Assembly (NCBI GenBank): GCA_019752575.1
Contig: JAIELW010000003.1
Coordinates: 1-64,000 of the forward strand
Direction of reading: 5' to 3'
Length of the DNA: 64,000 nt
From: Xanthobacteraceae bacterium
Lineage (GTDB): Bacteria > Pseudomonadota > Alphaproteobacteria > Rhizobiales > Xanthobacteraceae
Shown here: positions 1 through 12,265 of the stretch, one piece after another
Layout: each line of letters begins with the position of its first letter
How positions within the stretch are numbered: the stretch's first letter is position 1
Notes under the pieces: generated by a model
Seen by the model: the letters and a program-made list of their open reading frames with translations, nothing else
Database searches by the model: none
Told to the model about the DNA's origin: nothing
Made by a program: the position numbers and the translations under genes

Positions 1-898
<898 letters not shown>

Positions 899-1262
899 AA
901 TGAGATCTTGATCGGCTTTTCATTTGGTCACTACTTTTGACGAGTCCCAAGCACAAACAATCGCTTTCGCGATTGGATTGGCTTGATATCGAAACGTAGT
1001 TTCCGCCGAAGTCTCTTATGACGTCCGCACCCACGAGTTTTCACCCGCAAGAGCGAGCCGTCCGCAAGGACTCCGCCGCCTACGTTTCTCTTTCTTCCGT
1101 TCCACAATTTCAAACAGCGCGGGACCGAAATCCCACCCTCGCCCCGGCTTTCGCCGAAAAAAGGGCCGTCAAAAGCCTCTCTTCCGGACAGGCCGGAAGC
1201 GACCGAGGTCGAGTTGAAGCTTGACCGGAAGCGCAGTCGCACCGAGGCGGCGGCGTTCCGTT
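899..1262 (-). other. rRNA operon leader
   Basis: About 360 bases separate the promoter from the 16S 5' end; no protein gene is credible on either strand. Read on the minus strand, the leader holds GCGCTGTTTGAAATTGTGGA at 1120-1101, which resembles the boxA/antitermination segment of rhizobial rRNA leaders, and a hairpin with arms cttccgg (1181-1187) and ccggaag (1193-1199). These suggest a processed, antiterminated leader; the boxA assignment is by resemblance only. Confidence 0.6.
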
Positions 1263-1269
1263 GAGCGGG

Positions 1270-1299
1270 GTTATATGCGCCGCTTTACGTTAGTGTCAA
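1270..1299 (-). promoter_or_regulatory. sigma-70 promoter of the rRNA operon
   Basis: On the minus strand TTGACA (1299-1294, perfect -35) is followed by an 18-base spacer and TATAAC (1275-1270, 5 of 6 to the -10 consensus), with a GC-rich stretch just downstream. Transcription would start near 1262 and read into the 16S gene. Position, strand and near-consensus boxes all fit a strong rRNA promoter. Confidence 0.8.
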
Positions 1300-1548
1300 G
1301 AACGTTTGGCAGGGGAAAACGGGATTTTGAGTCGCAACCAGTCACCCTCTAACCCCACGCAATTTAAGGCTAATTCGTTATGGCACGGACGGGTCGTCAT
1401 CTTGGTGCCATGATGGTGGGGTGTTTGAAAGATTGATGCGCGTTAAGATGTTGTCGCATCAGAAATTCAAGCCGTCTTCAATGCCAAGACCGGTGCCGGG
1501 ACCAGGAGAGAGACACCCTAGGCCCGCGCGAGGGGAGCAAGACACAGC

Positions 1549-3492
1549 GTGGACAACCGACGAGCGGCCGGCGACGGGCATGAGCCTTTTGCCGCCGAAA
1601 TCGATCTCGGTAACGAGCCTCCTCTTGGCATCGATGGCCATGACGAGGAGCCGATCGACCGTCGCGCCGTGTCGGTACGCTGGTTAGCTGCCACTGTCAT
1701 CACTGCCGTAGCCGGCGGGGGTCTCATGGGTGGTGCAGTCTATGCCGCGCTCGACGGCGATTATCGTTTCGCCGCCGCTCCCGAAGTCGTCCGCACGCAG
1801 ACCAAGACCGCAAACGAGCGCGCGATCAATCCGAACCGCAAGGGCGACCGCATCAACGTGCTCTCCGAGAACGTGCTTGCACGCCAGGTCCTGCGCGTAT
1901 CGACCACCCTGCGCGTCGGTGAGCGCGAAATCGTGCGGGTTCGCCCGTTCGTGCGCGTTGCCACCACCCTTGCGCTCGCGCCTTCCGCGGTCTCGGCAAA
2001 CATTCCGGCTTTCAATCCCGTAAAACTCATGGGCGAAGACGATCAGGCTGCGGAAAATCCCGATATCGAACCGACTGGCGAATTGTCGATCGTGATGCGC
2101 GACCTCTCGAACATGCCCGCCAGTACGCGCATCGCAGGCTCCGCCCGTCTCGACGACGTATTGATCCGCGTGCGCCAGCATCTGGAGATGACCGCAAACC
2201 CCGCGGCGCCGGCGGTCCCCGTGCAGGGCTTCACGCTCGGTACCGCGCTTTCCTATGCGACCGACGGAAACATCCGAAACATTCTCGAGCCGCTGCAGGC
2301 TGTCGCCGAAAACATGATGGTCGTGCAGAAGACCACGGCCGAAACCAAGGGCGGCAACGACTGGACCGAGAAGACCGTCGTTGCCAAGAAAGGCGACACG
2401 CTCGCGGCAATCCTCAAAGAGCTCGGCGCGCAGGCCGAGCCGACGCGCGCGCTGATTATCGCGTTCAATCGCGGCCGCGATGGCAACCTGAAGGAAGGCC
2501 TGCGTATCCGTGTGCTGATGACGCCCGCGCCGACCGGAGGCATTCAGCCTTTGCGCGTCTCGATCTTCAACGATATCGCGCATGAAGGCACCGTCGCGCT
2601 TTCCGATATGGGCCGCTACGTTTCCGTCGCCGAGCCGCGCGACATGCAGATGGCGAAGGAAAGTACCGGCGAGGACGATGAAAACGACGGCAAGATGCGA
2701 CTCTATACGGCGATCTATGAAACCGCGCTCAGGAACAACGTCCCGACGCACATCATCGAAGCGCTGATCAAGGTCTATTCCTTCGACGTCGATCTGCAGC
2801 GCCCCGTGAAGTCAGGCGACGCCTTCGACATTCTCTACGCTGAAGACGAGAGCGACATGAAAGGCGAAGTACAATTCGCCTCGCTCAATCTCACCGGCGA
2901 AACGCCGCGCCGTTACTACCGGTTCCACACCACCGACGACGGCATCATCGATTTCTATGACGAGACCGGAAAGAGCGCGAAGAAGTTCCTGATGCGCAAG
3001 CCGCTTGCGGGTGGCATATTCCGCTCAGGCTTCGGCATCCGCCGCCATCCGATCCTCGGCTATTCGCGCATGCATTCGGGCGTCGACTGGGCCGACGACA
3101 CCGGCGCGCCGATCTTCTCGGCCGGCAACGGCACCATCATTCACGCCGACTGGAGTTCGGGATACGGCCGCCGCATCGAGATTCAGCACTTGAACGGCTA
3201 CGTCACGACCTATTCGCATTTGTCCGGTTTCGCGCGCGGCATCCAGGAAGGCACCAAGGTCCGCCAGGGCCAGATCATCGGCTATGTCGGCAATACCGGT
3301 CTCTCCACCGGCCCGCATTTGCACTACGAAGTCGCGATCAACGGCAACTACGTCGACCCGATGCGCATCAAGCTGCCGCAGGGCCGCGTACTCGAAGATA
3401 ACTTCCTGCGCGCTTTCGAGCGCGAACGCGAGCGCATCAACGGCATTCTCGCGCAGGGAACGCCGAACCGGATGGTTCAGTCGGCCCGCTAA
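1549..3492 (+). CDS. M23 family metallopeptidase (murein DD-endopeptidase type), membrane-anchored
   Basis: A 647-residue protein that probably cleaves peptide crosslinks of peptidoglycan in the periplasm. One transmembrane segment lies at about residues 43-67 after a charged cytoplasmic N-terminus; a LysM-like/OapA-like segment is at about 275-325; the C-terminal LytM/M23 domain (about 485-620) holds the zinc ligands H509 and D513 (MHSGVDW) and the catalytic HxH pair H590/H592 (HLHYE). All ligands are present, so it should be an active zinc hydrolase and not a degenerate LytM activator. The GTG start at 1549 follows AGGGGAG at 1531-1537. It is divergent from the rRNA operon and its stop abuts that of the convergent VWA gene. 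Substrate specificity cannot be read from the sequence. Confidence 0.9.
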   Translation: MDNRRAAGDGHEPFAAEIDLGNEPPLGIDGHDEEPIDRRAVSVRWLAATVITAVAGGGLMGGAVYAALDGDYRFAAAPEVVRTQTKTANERAINPNRKGDRINVLSENVLARQVLRVSTTLRVGEREIVRVRPFVRVATTLALAPSAVSANIPAFNPVKLMGEDDQAAENPDIEPTGELSIVMRDLSNMPASTRIAGSARLDDVLIRVRQHLEMTANPAAPAVPVQGFTLGTALSYATDGNIRNILEPLQAVAENMMVVQKTTAETKGGNDWTEKTVVAKKGDTLAAILKELGAQAEPTRALIIAFNRGRDGNLKEGLRIRVLMTPAPTGGIQPLRVSIFNDIAHEGTVALSDMGRYVSVAEPRDMQMAKESTGEDDENDGKMRLYTAIYETALRNNVPTHIIEALIKVYSFDVDLQRPVKSGDAFDILYAEDESDMKGEVQFASLNLTGETPRRYYRFHTTDDGIIDFYDETGKSAKKFLMRKPLAGGIFRSGFGIRRHPILGYSRMHSGVDWADDTGAPIFSAGNGTIIHADWSSGYGRRIEIQHLNGYVTTYSHLSGFARGIQEGTKVRQGQIIGYVGNTGLSTGPHLHYEVAINGNYVDPMRIKLPQGRVLEDNFLRAFERERERINGILAQGTPNRMVQSAR

Positions 3493-5157
3493 CTACTTCA
3501 CCGATACTTCGACGCGCTTGCCCGGCACCACGCTGATCGCGTGTTCCGACTTCTTGCCGCCTTTGGTCGCGACGATCACGGTATAGTTGCCGGCATTCAA
3601 CGCGACGCTCTTCTCCGAGTCGTAATGCGTGCCGATCCAGACACGCTGGTTGTTGATGTCGCGCTCGGTGGCGAAAATCTCGATCGTGCTTCCGTCCGGC
3701 ACCACAATGCCCGCGACGCCCGCGTCGAGATTGAAGTTCACGCGCGTAATGTCGCCTGACTTAACTTCCGCCTGAAACACGCGCTTCGCGTAACCGACGC
3801 TGACCACGACCTCGTAGCGCCCCGCGGGCAGATCGAATTGCGATATCGGCTCGTAGTTGGTCGCGATCCATACCGGCTGTTCGGTATCGCTTTTCGCCGG
3901 GCGGCGGATTTCGACGGCGATGCCCTGCTCCACCTTCGGCCCGTTCGGCGCATAAACGGCGCTGACCGCGAGCTTGCCAACATCGAGCGTCATCGAGACG
4001 TTGATCGAGTCGCCGGCAGCGATGGAAAAAGCCTTCTCCGTTTTCGACGCACCTTTCGTGAGCACGAGTTTGTAATTACCCGCCGCGAGAATGAACTTCG
4101 GCACCGCGTCGTAGTCGGTCGCGACATAGCCGCCCTTCTCGTTGAATACTTCCCAGGCAACGCCGTCTACCTTGCCGGCACCTTCGACCGAGCCGTCGCT
4201 CGTCACGTAACCGGCATCGAGCACCACATCGAGCGTGGAAACCTTGTCCTTCTCGACCTTGAACGGAAAGCGACGCTCGACCTGACCATAGGTGACGACC
4301 ACGATGTAGTCGCCCGGCTCGATCGCGTCGGCGGCCGGCGCGCCATAGACTGTCGCTACGTAATCGCCCTTCTCGCCCCGGTTCGATTTGTGGAAGGTCC
4401 AGCCGATATCGGACTTCGTATCGGAGATCGGATCGGCGCCCGCTGCGAGTCGCGCGATGCCGCGGAAATTTTTGTCCTTAAGCGGATCGGGCTCGGGCTT
4501 CGCCGGCGCCTGGCTTTCAACCTTCGTGCCCTGTGCCGCCTGAACCGCCTTGCCGAGCGCATCTTCGAGGCCGGAAGCGTTGCGCGCGTCGAGATAGACG
4601 CCGCCGGTCGCCCGCGCGATGCACTGGAGCTGGTTCTTCGCCGTAGGATCGGCGATGTCGAAGCCGATCACATGCGCGGTGAAATTCACGCCGGCCTTCT
4701 TCAGTTCAGCCGCAACCGCGCAGGGATCGGGCGAGCAGGTCTCGATGCCGTCGGAAACCAGAATGACGGTGGCCTTGTTTTCGGTCGAGCGCAGCGCTTG
4801 TGCCGCAGCGCGCAAGGAATCCGCCATCGGCGTCTTGCCCTTCGGATTCAGTCCCTTCACCGCTGCGCGAATTTTTTCAGGGTCGAAACCGCCTACCGGC
4901 ACGACCAGTTCAATGTCACGGCAGTCGCCCTTGGTGCGGTGGCCGTAAGCCATGAGGCCGAGGCGGTCCGTGCTTTTCCAACGTGACAGGATTGAGTCGA
5001 CGGCTTTTCGTGCGATCGAAATCTTCGTCTGCCCGTCAACCTGGCCCCACATCGAGCCGGAAGCGTCGAGAATGAGGATGGCATCGCCGGTTTGCGCGGC
5101 GGCCGGACCCGAAAAGCCGAAAACAGCGACCAGAAACGGCAGAATAAAGCGGCGCAT
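3493..5157 (-). CDS. secreted von Willebrand factor A protein with C-terminal beta-sandwich repeats
   Basis: A 554-residue protein with a signal peptide (1-21, cleavage after PAAA) and a VWA domain at about 25-205 with an intact MIDAS start, D31-A-S33-G-S35. The rest (about 225-554) is built of about four similar modules, each with a phrase like AGNY/AGRY-x-V-V followed by a short strand and D-A-G, i.e. Ig/fibronectin-like or carboxypeptidase-regulatory-like strands. The VWA part resembles the Ca-activated chloride channel/TerY-like VWA proteins of proteobacteria. Likely a periplasmic or surface adhesion or scaffold protein; the ligand is unknown. No partner gene sits beside it: it is convergent with the M23 gene and divergent from the small secreted protein. 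Confidence 0.85.
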   Translation of the reverse strand: MRRFILPFLVAVFGFSGPAAAQTGDAILILDASGSMWGQVDGQTKISIARKAVDSILSRWKSTDRLGLMAYGHRTKGDCRDIELVVPVGGFDPEKIRAAVKGLNPKGKTPMADSLRAAAQALRSTENKATVILVSDGIETCSPDPCAVAAELKKAGVNFTAHVIGFDIADPTAKNQLQCIARATGGVYLDARNASGLEDALGKAVQAAQGTKVESQAPAKPEPDPLKDKNFRGIARLAAGADPISDTKSDIGWTFHKSNRGEKGDYVATVYGAPAADAIEPGDYIVVVTYGQVERRFPFKVEKDKVSTLDVVLDAGYVTSDGSVEGAGKVDGVAWEVFNEKGGYVATDYDAVPKFILAAGNYKLVLTKGASKTEKAFSIAAGDSINVSMTLDVGKLAVSAVYAPNGPKVEQGIAVEIRRPAKSDTEQPVWIATNYEPISQFDLPAGRYEVVVSVGYAKRVFQAEVKSGDITRVNFNLDAGVAGIVVPDGSTIEIFATERDINNQRVWIGTHYDSEKSVALNAGNYTVIVATKGGKKSEHAISVVPGKRVEVSVK

Positions 5158-5358
5158 GAAAAAGCTCCAAAGTCCCGGGCGAATGAGCGAACCTACAACC
5201 AGTTCCGCATCGATGTCCTGAATCGCTTAAAATCGTGCCTATGCTGCTCCAGCCGCGGCCTTCGGGCAGCACACATTTTCGTTAGGCGGCCTATCCATGG
5301 GCTTCGCAGAACAACGCGAATTCGTTAGGCTTAATGGATCGAGGAATGGAGAACGGCC

Positions 5359-5700
5359 ATGAAGTTTAAAGCGTATGCCGCAGCCTGCGCTATCGCGGTT
5401 ACGGTATTGGGTGCCACGAACGCGCAGGCGCAACAGCCTTCGATTGCCAGCGCATGGGGCGACATGAACCTTTCGCTGGAGCGTTGCCTCTCGCGGGGAC
5501 AGACGACCTTCGACCGCCTGCGCTTCAAGCGCATCGAAGCGATCGGCTACACGGTTTATGGCGACTTCGGGAATTTCCAGGTCGGCATTCGCTGCCTGCC
5601 GGACAAGAACCTGTTCTATGTCTTCGGCGGCGGCCCGGGCGATCAGGACAAGCAGCTGCTTCGTCACATCGACGACGTCAAAGGCGAATTCCTTCGCTAA
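5359..5700 (+). CDS. small secreted hypothetical protein
   Basis: A 113-residue protein with a clear signal peptide (KFK start, hydrophobic core, cleavage after AQA at about residue 25). The mature part of about 88 residues has two cysteines (in ERCLSRG and IRCLPDK) that could form one disulphide, and a GGGPGDQD turn. GGAATGGAGA lies just upstream of the ATG, and a strong terminator follows, so it is a single-gene transcript. I do not recognise the family; the pattern (single domain, one Cys pair) fits small periplasmic proteins of Hyphomicrobiales. Confidence 0.8.
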   Translation: MKFKAYAAACAIAVTVLGATNAQAQQPSIASAWGDMNLSLERCLSRGQTTFDRLRFKRIEAIGYTVYGDFGNFQVGIRCLPDKNLFYVFGGGPGDQDKQLLRHIDDVKGEFLR

Positions 5701-5720
5701 TCGGACTCGTATCCAGAATG

Positions 5721-5754
5721 AAAAACGGCCGGGAAATTTTCCCGGCCGTTTTTA
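5721..5754. terminator. rho-independent terminator, bidirectional
   Basis: aaaaacggccggg (5721-5733) and cccggccgttttt (5741-5753) form a perfect 13-bp stem around the 7-base loop aaatttt, with an A-run on one side and a T-run on the other. It can end both the small secreted gene (+) and clpB (-), whose stop codon is 7 bases away. Confidence 0.9.
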
Positions 5755-5760
5755 TCTGCC

Positions 5761-8364
<2,604 letters not shown>

Positions 8365-8430
8365 AGGCTTTCTCCTTCGGCCTGCCGCCTCTCGTCCTTC
8401 AAGGCCCGGACGCGGCATCCGCATGGACAG

Positions 8431-8457
8431 ATGGGGACTATCGGCTGTGCCGAAAAG
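8431..8457 (-). promoter_or_regulatory. possible heat-shock (RpoH) promoter of clpB
   Basis: On the minus strand CTTTTC (8457-8452), a 15-base spacer and CCCCAT (8436-8431) resemble the sigma-32 pattern, mainly through the -10 CCCCATCT. The -35 is weak (no CTTGAA). It lies about 65 bases upstream of the clpB start, a reasonable distance. Treat as a suggestion based on what is usual for clpB. Confidence 0.3.
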
Positions 8458-8527
8458 ACCCCAAAAGTGAAAAACTCCGCGTGCTTAACGCTTGCCGGGA
8501 CCAGGCGGTTCTGGAGATATGCGCCCC

Positions 8528-9295
8528 ATGTCCGACCCCGCCCGTATCGTTTCCCTCTATCGCTATCCCGTCAAAGGCCTCTCCGGCGAGAAGCTGAAAA
8601 GCGTATTGCTTGAACCCGACGCAACCTTCCCGGCCGACCGGGCGTTTGCGATCGAAAACGGCCGGTCCGGTTTCGACCCGGCGGTGCCGAGCTGGCAGCC
8701 CAAGATCAAGTTTTTATGCCTGATGCGGAACGCGAAGCTGGCGGCACTCGAAACGCTATACGACGACGCAAGCGGCATCCTCGCCGTCATGAAGGACGGC
8801 GTGCCGATGGTCGAGGCGAGCCTGAAGACCGAAGCAGGTCGCTCGGCAATCGAATACTTCTTCCAGGATTTCATGCGCGGTGAAACGCGCGGGCCGGTGA
8901 AAGTTCTCGAAGCTCCGGGTCACAGCTTTTCCGATGTCGCCGCAAAGGTCGCGCACATCGTCAATCTCGAAACGGTCGAGGACCTCGCCGCGACCATCAA
9001 AAAAGAAGTCCATCCGCTGCGCTTCCGTGCGAACATCTACCTCACCGGCTGGAAGCCGTGGTCGGAATTCGAATTGATCGGGAAGACGATCCGCGTGGGC
9101 GGCGTGGATATGAAAATCACGAAGCGCGTGGTGCGCTGCGCCGCGACCGAAGTAAACCCTTCAACCGCCGAGCGCGACATCGATATTCCCGAAGCGATCT
9201 GGCGCAAGACCGGCGAAACCGATCTCGGAATTTATGCGCGCGCCGTCACCGCCGGAAAAATCGCGGAAGGCGACAAGGCCGAAATTCTCGGCTGA
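8528..9295 (+). CDS. MOSC domain protein
   Basis: A 255-residue protein with the MOSC N-terminal beta-barrel (motif YRYPVKGLSGE at about residues 11-21) followed by a MOSC domain with the conserved cysteine C204 in VRCAATEVNP. MOSC proteins handle sulphur carried on cysteine and the molybdenum cofactor; relatives include YcbX, YiiM and the C-terminal part of Moco sulfurase. This one is a stand-alone cytoplasmic protein without the ferredoxin domain of YcbX. The start is uncertain: GGAG at 8513-8516 is only 2 bases from ATG 8519 and 11 bases from ATG 8528; the domain begins right after 8528, so I use that. Divergent from clpB. Confidence 0.85.
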   Translation: MSDPARIVSLYRYPVKGLSGEKLKSVLLEPDATFPADRAFAIENGRSGFDPAVPSWQPKIKFLCLMRNAKLAALETLYDDASGILAVMKDGVPMVEASLKTEAGRSAIEYFFQDFMRGETRGPVKVLEAPGHSFSDVAAKVAHIVNLETVEDLAATIKKEVHPLRFRANIYLTGWKPWSEFELIGKTIRVGGVDMKITKRVVRCAATEVNPSTAERDIDIPEAIWRKTGETDLGIYARAVTAGKIAEGDKAEILG

Positions 9296-9967
9296 TTATT
9301 CCGCCGGGTCTTTTGCGGGCGCGGGCTCGGCCGTCTGCGGCTGGCTGCCCTGTTCGCGATTGTCGCCGCCTTCATTGCGCGGGCGATTGTTGAAACGGTT
9401 ACGGCCGCGATTGCGATTGAAGCGGTTGCCGCCCTGCTCGTTTTCGCTGCCACCTTGCTGCGGCGCGCCGCCGGTGATGAAAGCCGGCAATCCGTTATCC
9501 GGAATGTTCGGCTGCGGCATGTTCTGCGGCTGCGGACGCGGCGTATTCTGCTGCTGCTGCGGCGCTTCGCCCTGGAAGCCTGCTGGACTCTGGAAGCGCT
9601 GATCGCCGCCCTCGGCGTCGTCGCCTTCTTCCTCGTCACCGGATTCCTGATCGCTACGCTGGATTGGCTGCTGCTGATAGTTCGGATTGTTCTGTGCCAT
9701 CTGCTGCTGCGCAGCAGCGATCAGACGGAAATAGTGCTCCGCGTGCTGAAGGTAGCTTTCGGCGGAAACCGGATCGCCACCGGATTGCGCGTCACGGGCC
9801 AACTGCAAATATTTCTCGGCGATGTGATGCGCGGTACCGCGGATCTTCACATCAGGACCGTTCGATTCATAAACGCGGGTGAGCGGATTATGTCCGCCGC
9901 CGCCACGGCGATTGCGGCCGCGCATGCGCTTATGATTGTGGTTGTGATGCTGCTGTCCGTTTCTCAT
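9296..9967 (-). CDS. DUF4167 domain protein, Asn/Gln/Arg-rich
   Basis: A 223-residue protein. Residues 1-35 are basic and rich in H, N, R and G (HHNHNHKR, RGRNRRGGGG); residues about 36-90 are a short helical domain (KYLQLARDAQSGGDPVSAESYLQHAEHYFRL region) typical of DUF4167; the remainder is low-complexity, rich in Q, N, P and G, with an RNRGRNRF-type stretch near the end. This family is found in alphaproteobacteria, commonly next to prmC and prfA as here. The composition suggests RNA binding and a disordered tail; the function is not known. The stop codon directly follows that of the convergent MOSC gene. Confidence 0.85.
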   Translation of the reverse strand: MRNGQQHHNHNHKRMRGRNRRGGGGHNPLTRVYESNGPDVKIRGTAHHIAEKYLQLARDAQSGGDPVSAESYLQHAEHYFRLIAAAQQQMAQNNPNYQQQPIQRSDQESGDEEEGDDAEGGDQRFQSPAGFQGEAPQQQQNTPRPQPQNMPQPNIPDNGLPAFITGGAPQQGGSENEQGGNRFNRNRGRNRFNNRPRNEGGDNREQGSQPQTAEPAPAKDPAE

Positions 9968-10301
9968 CGGAAACTTTCTCTCTTTTCGCGACGGTCAATC
10001 CGTCTCTCGCGGTTTGTTCAAAGACAAACCGGACATGTTGCCGGACGTGACGTGACGCCAAGCTATGTTGGTTTTGGTCATTCGACCGGAAATCTCGCGC
10101 TTAAAACGCGGATGTTTCGACCTCGGCTTCGCGCGGAAGAACCATTCGTCTCGCGCTTCGTTTGCTGATGCGTCGGATCCGGTTCTTGCGGCCCATCTGG
10201 CCTGCGTTGCCTCAAGAAGCCCTTGCTTCCGAAGCGGTCCCGGATCGAATCTGGGAAGACACTAGTGCGTCTTGCGGTGCCTTCCAAGCGCTATTTTTGC
10301 C
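9968..10301. other. intergenic region without a supported gene
   Basis: About 330 bases between the DUF4167 start and the prmC stop. Short reading frames exist on both strands but have no ribosome binding site and no recognisable protein. AGAGAAAG on the minus strand just before 9967 is the likely DUF4167 ribosome binding site. I see no convincing terminator or promoter box. Confidence 0.5.
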
Positions 10302-11180
10302 TCACCTTTTGACGTGGATAATGAGTGCGCGGGGGATGCCCGCGAGGTCTTTGCGGGCGCTGCCCGCGACCTCAAGTTTCCCGGTTGCGCGGACCAGCGC
10401 ACCAACCTCTGCTTCCTGTCCTTGTCCTAATTCCAGAACCGCTTTGCCTTCCGCGGCCAAGCACTCGCAAAGCTGGTTAACGATCGCTCTGTAAGCCGCG
10501 AGGCCGTCCTGACCTCCGTCGAGCGCGAGCCGCGGATCATGATCGCGTACTTCAGGCGACAATAAGGCCAACTCGTCGGTAGCTATGTAAGGCGGGTTGG
10601 AAACGATCAGGTCGAAAGTTCCACCGATCGCATCCGTCCAGTCTGCACACAGATAGGAAACGCGAGGCCCGAGCGAAAGGTTGCGCAGGTTTCCGCGCGC
10701 AACGCAAAGCGCCGCCTCACTCTTATCGACAGCCACACCTGTCGCATTCGGCAGTTCGGAAAGCAGTGCGGCGAGGATCGCGCCCGTTCCAGTGCCGAGG
10801 TCGAGAATCCGCAGCGGAGCTTGCTTGTCGGCGATCTCTGCAAGTGCCGCTTCAACGATCGCTTCGGTTTCGGGACGAGGCACGAGCGTGTCCGCGCCGA
10901 GCGCGAAGCGAAGGCTCCAGAATTCCTTCTCGCCGACGATGCGGGAAACCGGAACTCCGGAAATCCTGCGCAAAAGCAGGCGGCCGTAGACCTCGACCAG
11001 GTCTTCGTCCGCCGCTTCACTCTCCGCCGAAATCAGTTTTGCCGCGTCGAACTTCGCCACATGAAGTAGAAGAAGCCGCGCATCGGTTTCAGCGCTTTCG
11101 ATATTTGCTTCTCGCAGCAACTGAACGGCTCCATGCCGCAGTTCGCCGTAGGTGATACGGCGCTCCGGCGCGGCACTCAT
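10302..11180 (-). CDS. prmC: release factor glutamine N5-methyltransferase PrmC (HemK)
   Basis: A 292-residue SAM-dependent enzyme that methylates the glutamine of the GGQ motif in peptide release factors. A helical N-terminal domain (about 1-95) is followed by the methyltransferase fold with the SAM loop DLGTGTG at 127-133 and the substrate-glutamine motif NPPY at 195-198. Its ATG overlaps the stop of prfA, its own substrate, by four bases (ATGA), so the two are translationally coupled. Confidence 0.97.
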   Translation of the reverse strand: MSAAPERRITYGELRHGAVQLLREANIESAETDARLLLLHVAKFDAAKLISAESEAADEDLVEVYGRLLLRRISGVPVSRIVGEKEFWSLRFALGADTLVPRPETEAIVEAALAEIADKQAPLRILDLGTGTGAILAALLSELPNATGVAVDKSEAALCVARGNLRNLSLGPRVSYLCADWTDAIGGTFDLIVSNPPYIATDELALLSPEVRDHDPRLALDGGQDGLAAYRAIVNQLCECLAAEGKAVLELGQGQEAEVGALVRATGKLEVAGSARKDLAGIPRALIIHVKR

Positions 11181-12256
11181 GCCGAGAGCTTGCTTTCTTC
11201 GTCGGCAAGCAACGCCGCCTGGTGTTCGGCGATCAAGGCATCGACGATTTCGCCAAGCACAATGCCTTCCATGATTTGCGGCAGCTTGTGCAGCGTGAGA
11301 TTGATGCGGTGATCGGTGACGCGCGCCTGCGGGAAATTATAAGTGCGGATGCGCTCGGAGCGATCGCCCGAGCCGACCTTGCTCTTGCGTTCGGAGGCGC
11401 GCGCGGAATCCACGCGCTGCCGTTCCATGTCGTAGAGCTTGGTACGAAGCAATGCCATGGCGCGGGCACGGTTCTTGTGCTGCGAGCGCTCGTCCTGCAC
11501 CGCGACCACGATGCCGGTGGGGAGATGCGTGATGCGCACTGCGGACTCGGTCTTGTTCACATGCTGGCCGCCCGCGCCGGAAGCACGGAACACATCGGTT
11601 TTCAGATCAGCCTCGTTGATTTCGATATCGACGTCCTCGGCTTCCGGCAGCACCGCGACGGTTGCCGCCGACGTATGGATGCGGCCTGAGGCTTCGGTAT
11701 CCGGCACGCGCTGCACACGATGCACACCGGATTCGAATTTCAGCCGCGCAAACGCGCCCTTGCCCCGGATTGCCGCGATGATTTCCTTGTACCCGCCGGC
11801 CGCGCCCTCGCTCAGGGAAAGCACTTCAACTTTCCAGCCCTGCAGGCCCGCGTAGCGCTCGTACATGCGGAACAGATCGCCCGCGAACAGCGAAGCCTCG
11901 TCGCCGCCGGTGCCGGCACGCACTTCGAGAATTGCGTCGCGTGCATCCGCTTCGTCTTTCGGGATCAATGCAAGACGAAGCGTTTTCTCCAGTTCTGCGA
12001 TCCTCGCTTCGAGCTCACGCTTCTCATCGGCGGCTAACCGCGCCATCTCGGCATCATTACCGGCAAGCAATTGCTCGGCGCCCGCGAGATCGTCCTGCGC
12101 CTGCTTGAGCGCTTTCACATCCTCGATCACCGGAGAAAGCTCGGCATGTTCGCGCGAGAGCTTCACGAAATTGTCACCGCCCGCGCCTCTGGAAAGCTCG
12201 GCTTCGAGCTCGGCATGACGAGCGATCAACGCGTCGAGACGCTGGGCGGGCAACAT
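11177..12256 (-). CDS. prfA: peptide chain release factor 1
   Basis: A 359-residue class I release factor that reads UAA/UAG and triggers hydrolysis of peptidyl-tRNA. The GGQ catalytic loop is at 229-231 ([12 protein letters not shown]), and the decoding region precedes [12 protein letters not shown] at 191-202 (PDT where E. coli RF1 has PAT). An AAGGGA site precedes the ATG. ptsP ends 9 bases upstream and prmC overlaps downstream, so lysC/ptsP/prfA/prmC look like one transcription unit. Confidence 0.97.
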   Translation of the reverse strand: MLPAQRLDALIARHAELEAELSRGAGGDNFVKLSREHAELSPVIEDVKALKQAQDDLAGAEQLLAGNDAEMARLAADEKRELEARIAELEKTLRLALIPKDEADARDAILEVRAGTGGDEASLFAGDLFRMYERYAGLQGWKVEVLSLSEGAAGGYKEIIAAIRGKGAFARLKFESGVHRVQRVPDTEASGRIHTSAATVAVLPEAEDVDIEINEADLKTDVFRASGAGGQHVNKTESAVRITHLPTGIVVAVQDERSQHKNRARAMALLRTKLYDMERQRVDSARASERKSKVGSGDRSERIRTYNFPQARVTDHRINLTLHKLPQIMEGIVLGEIVDALIAEHQAALLADEESKLSA

Positions 12257-12265
12257 GACGTTCCC

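Noticed and set aside
1684-2751. 355-codon minus-strand frame opposite the M23 peptidase
   Set aside because: Shadow of the M23 gene; the plus-strand protein has complete zinc and catalytic motifs.
3838-4986. 382-codon open frame opposite the VWA gene
   Set aside because: Antisense shadow of a gene with a signal peptide and intact MIDAS motif.
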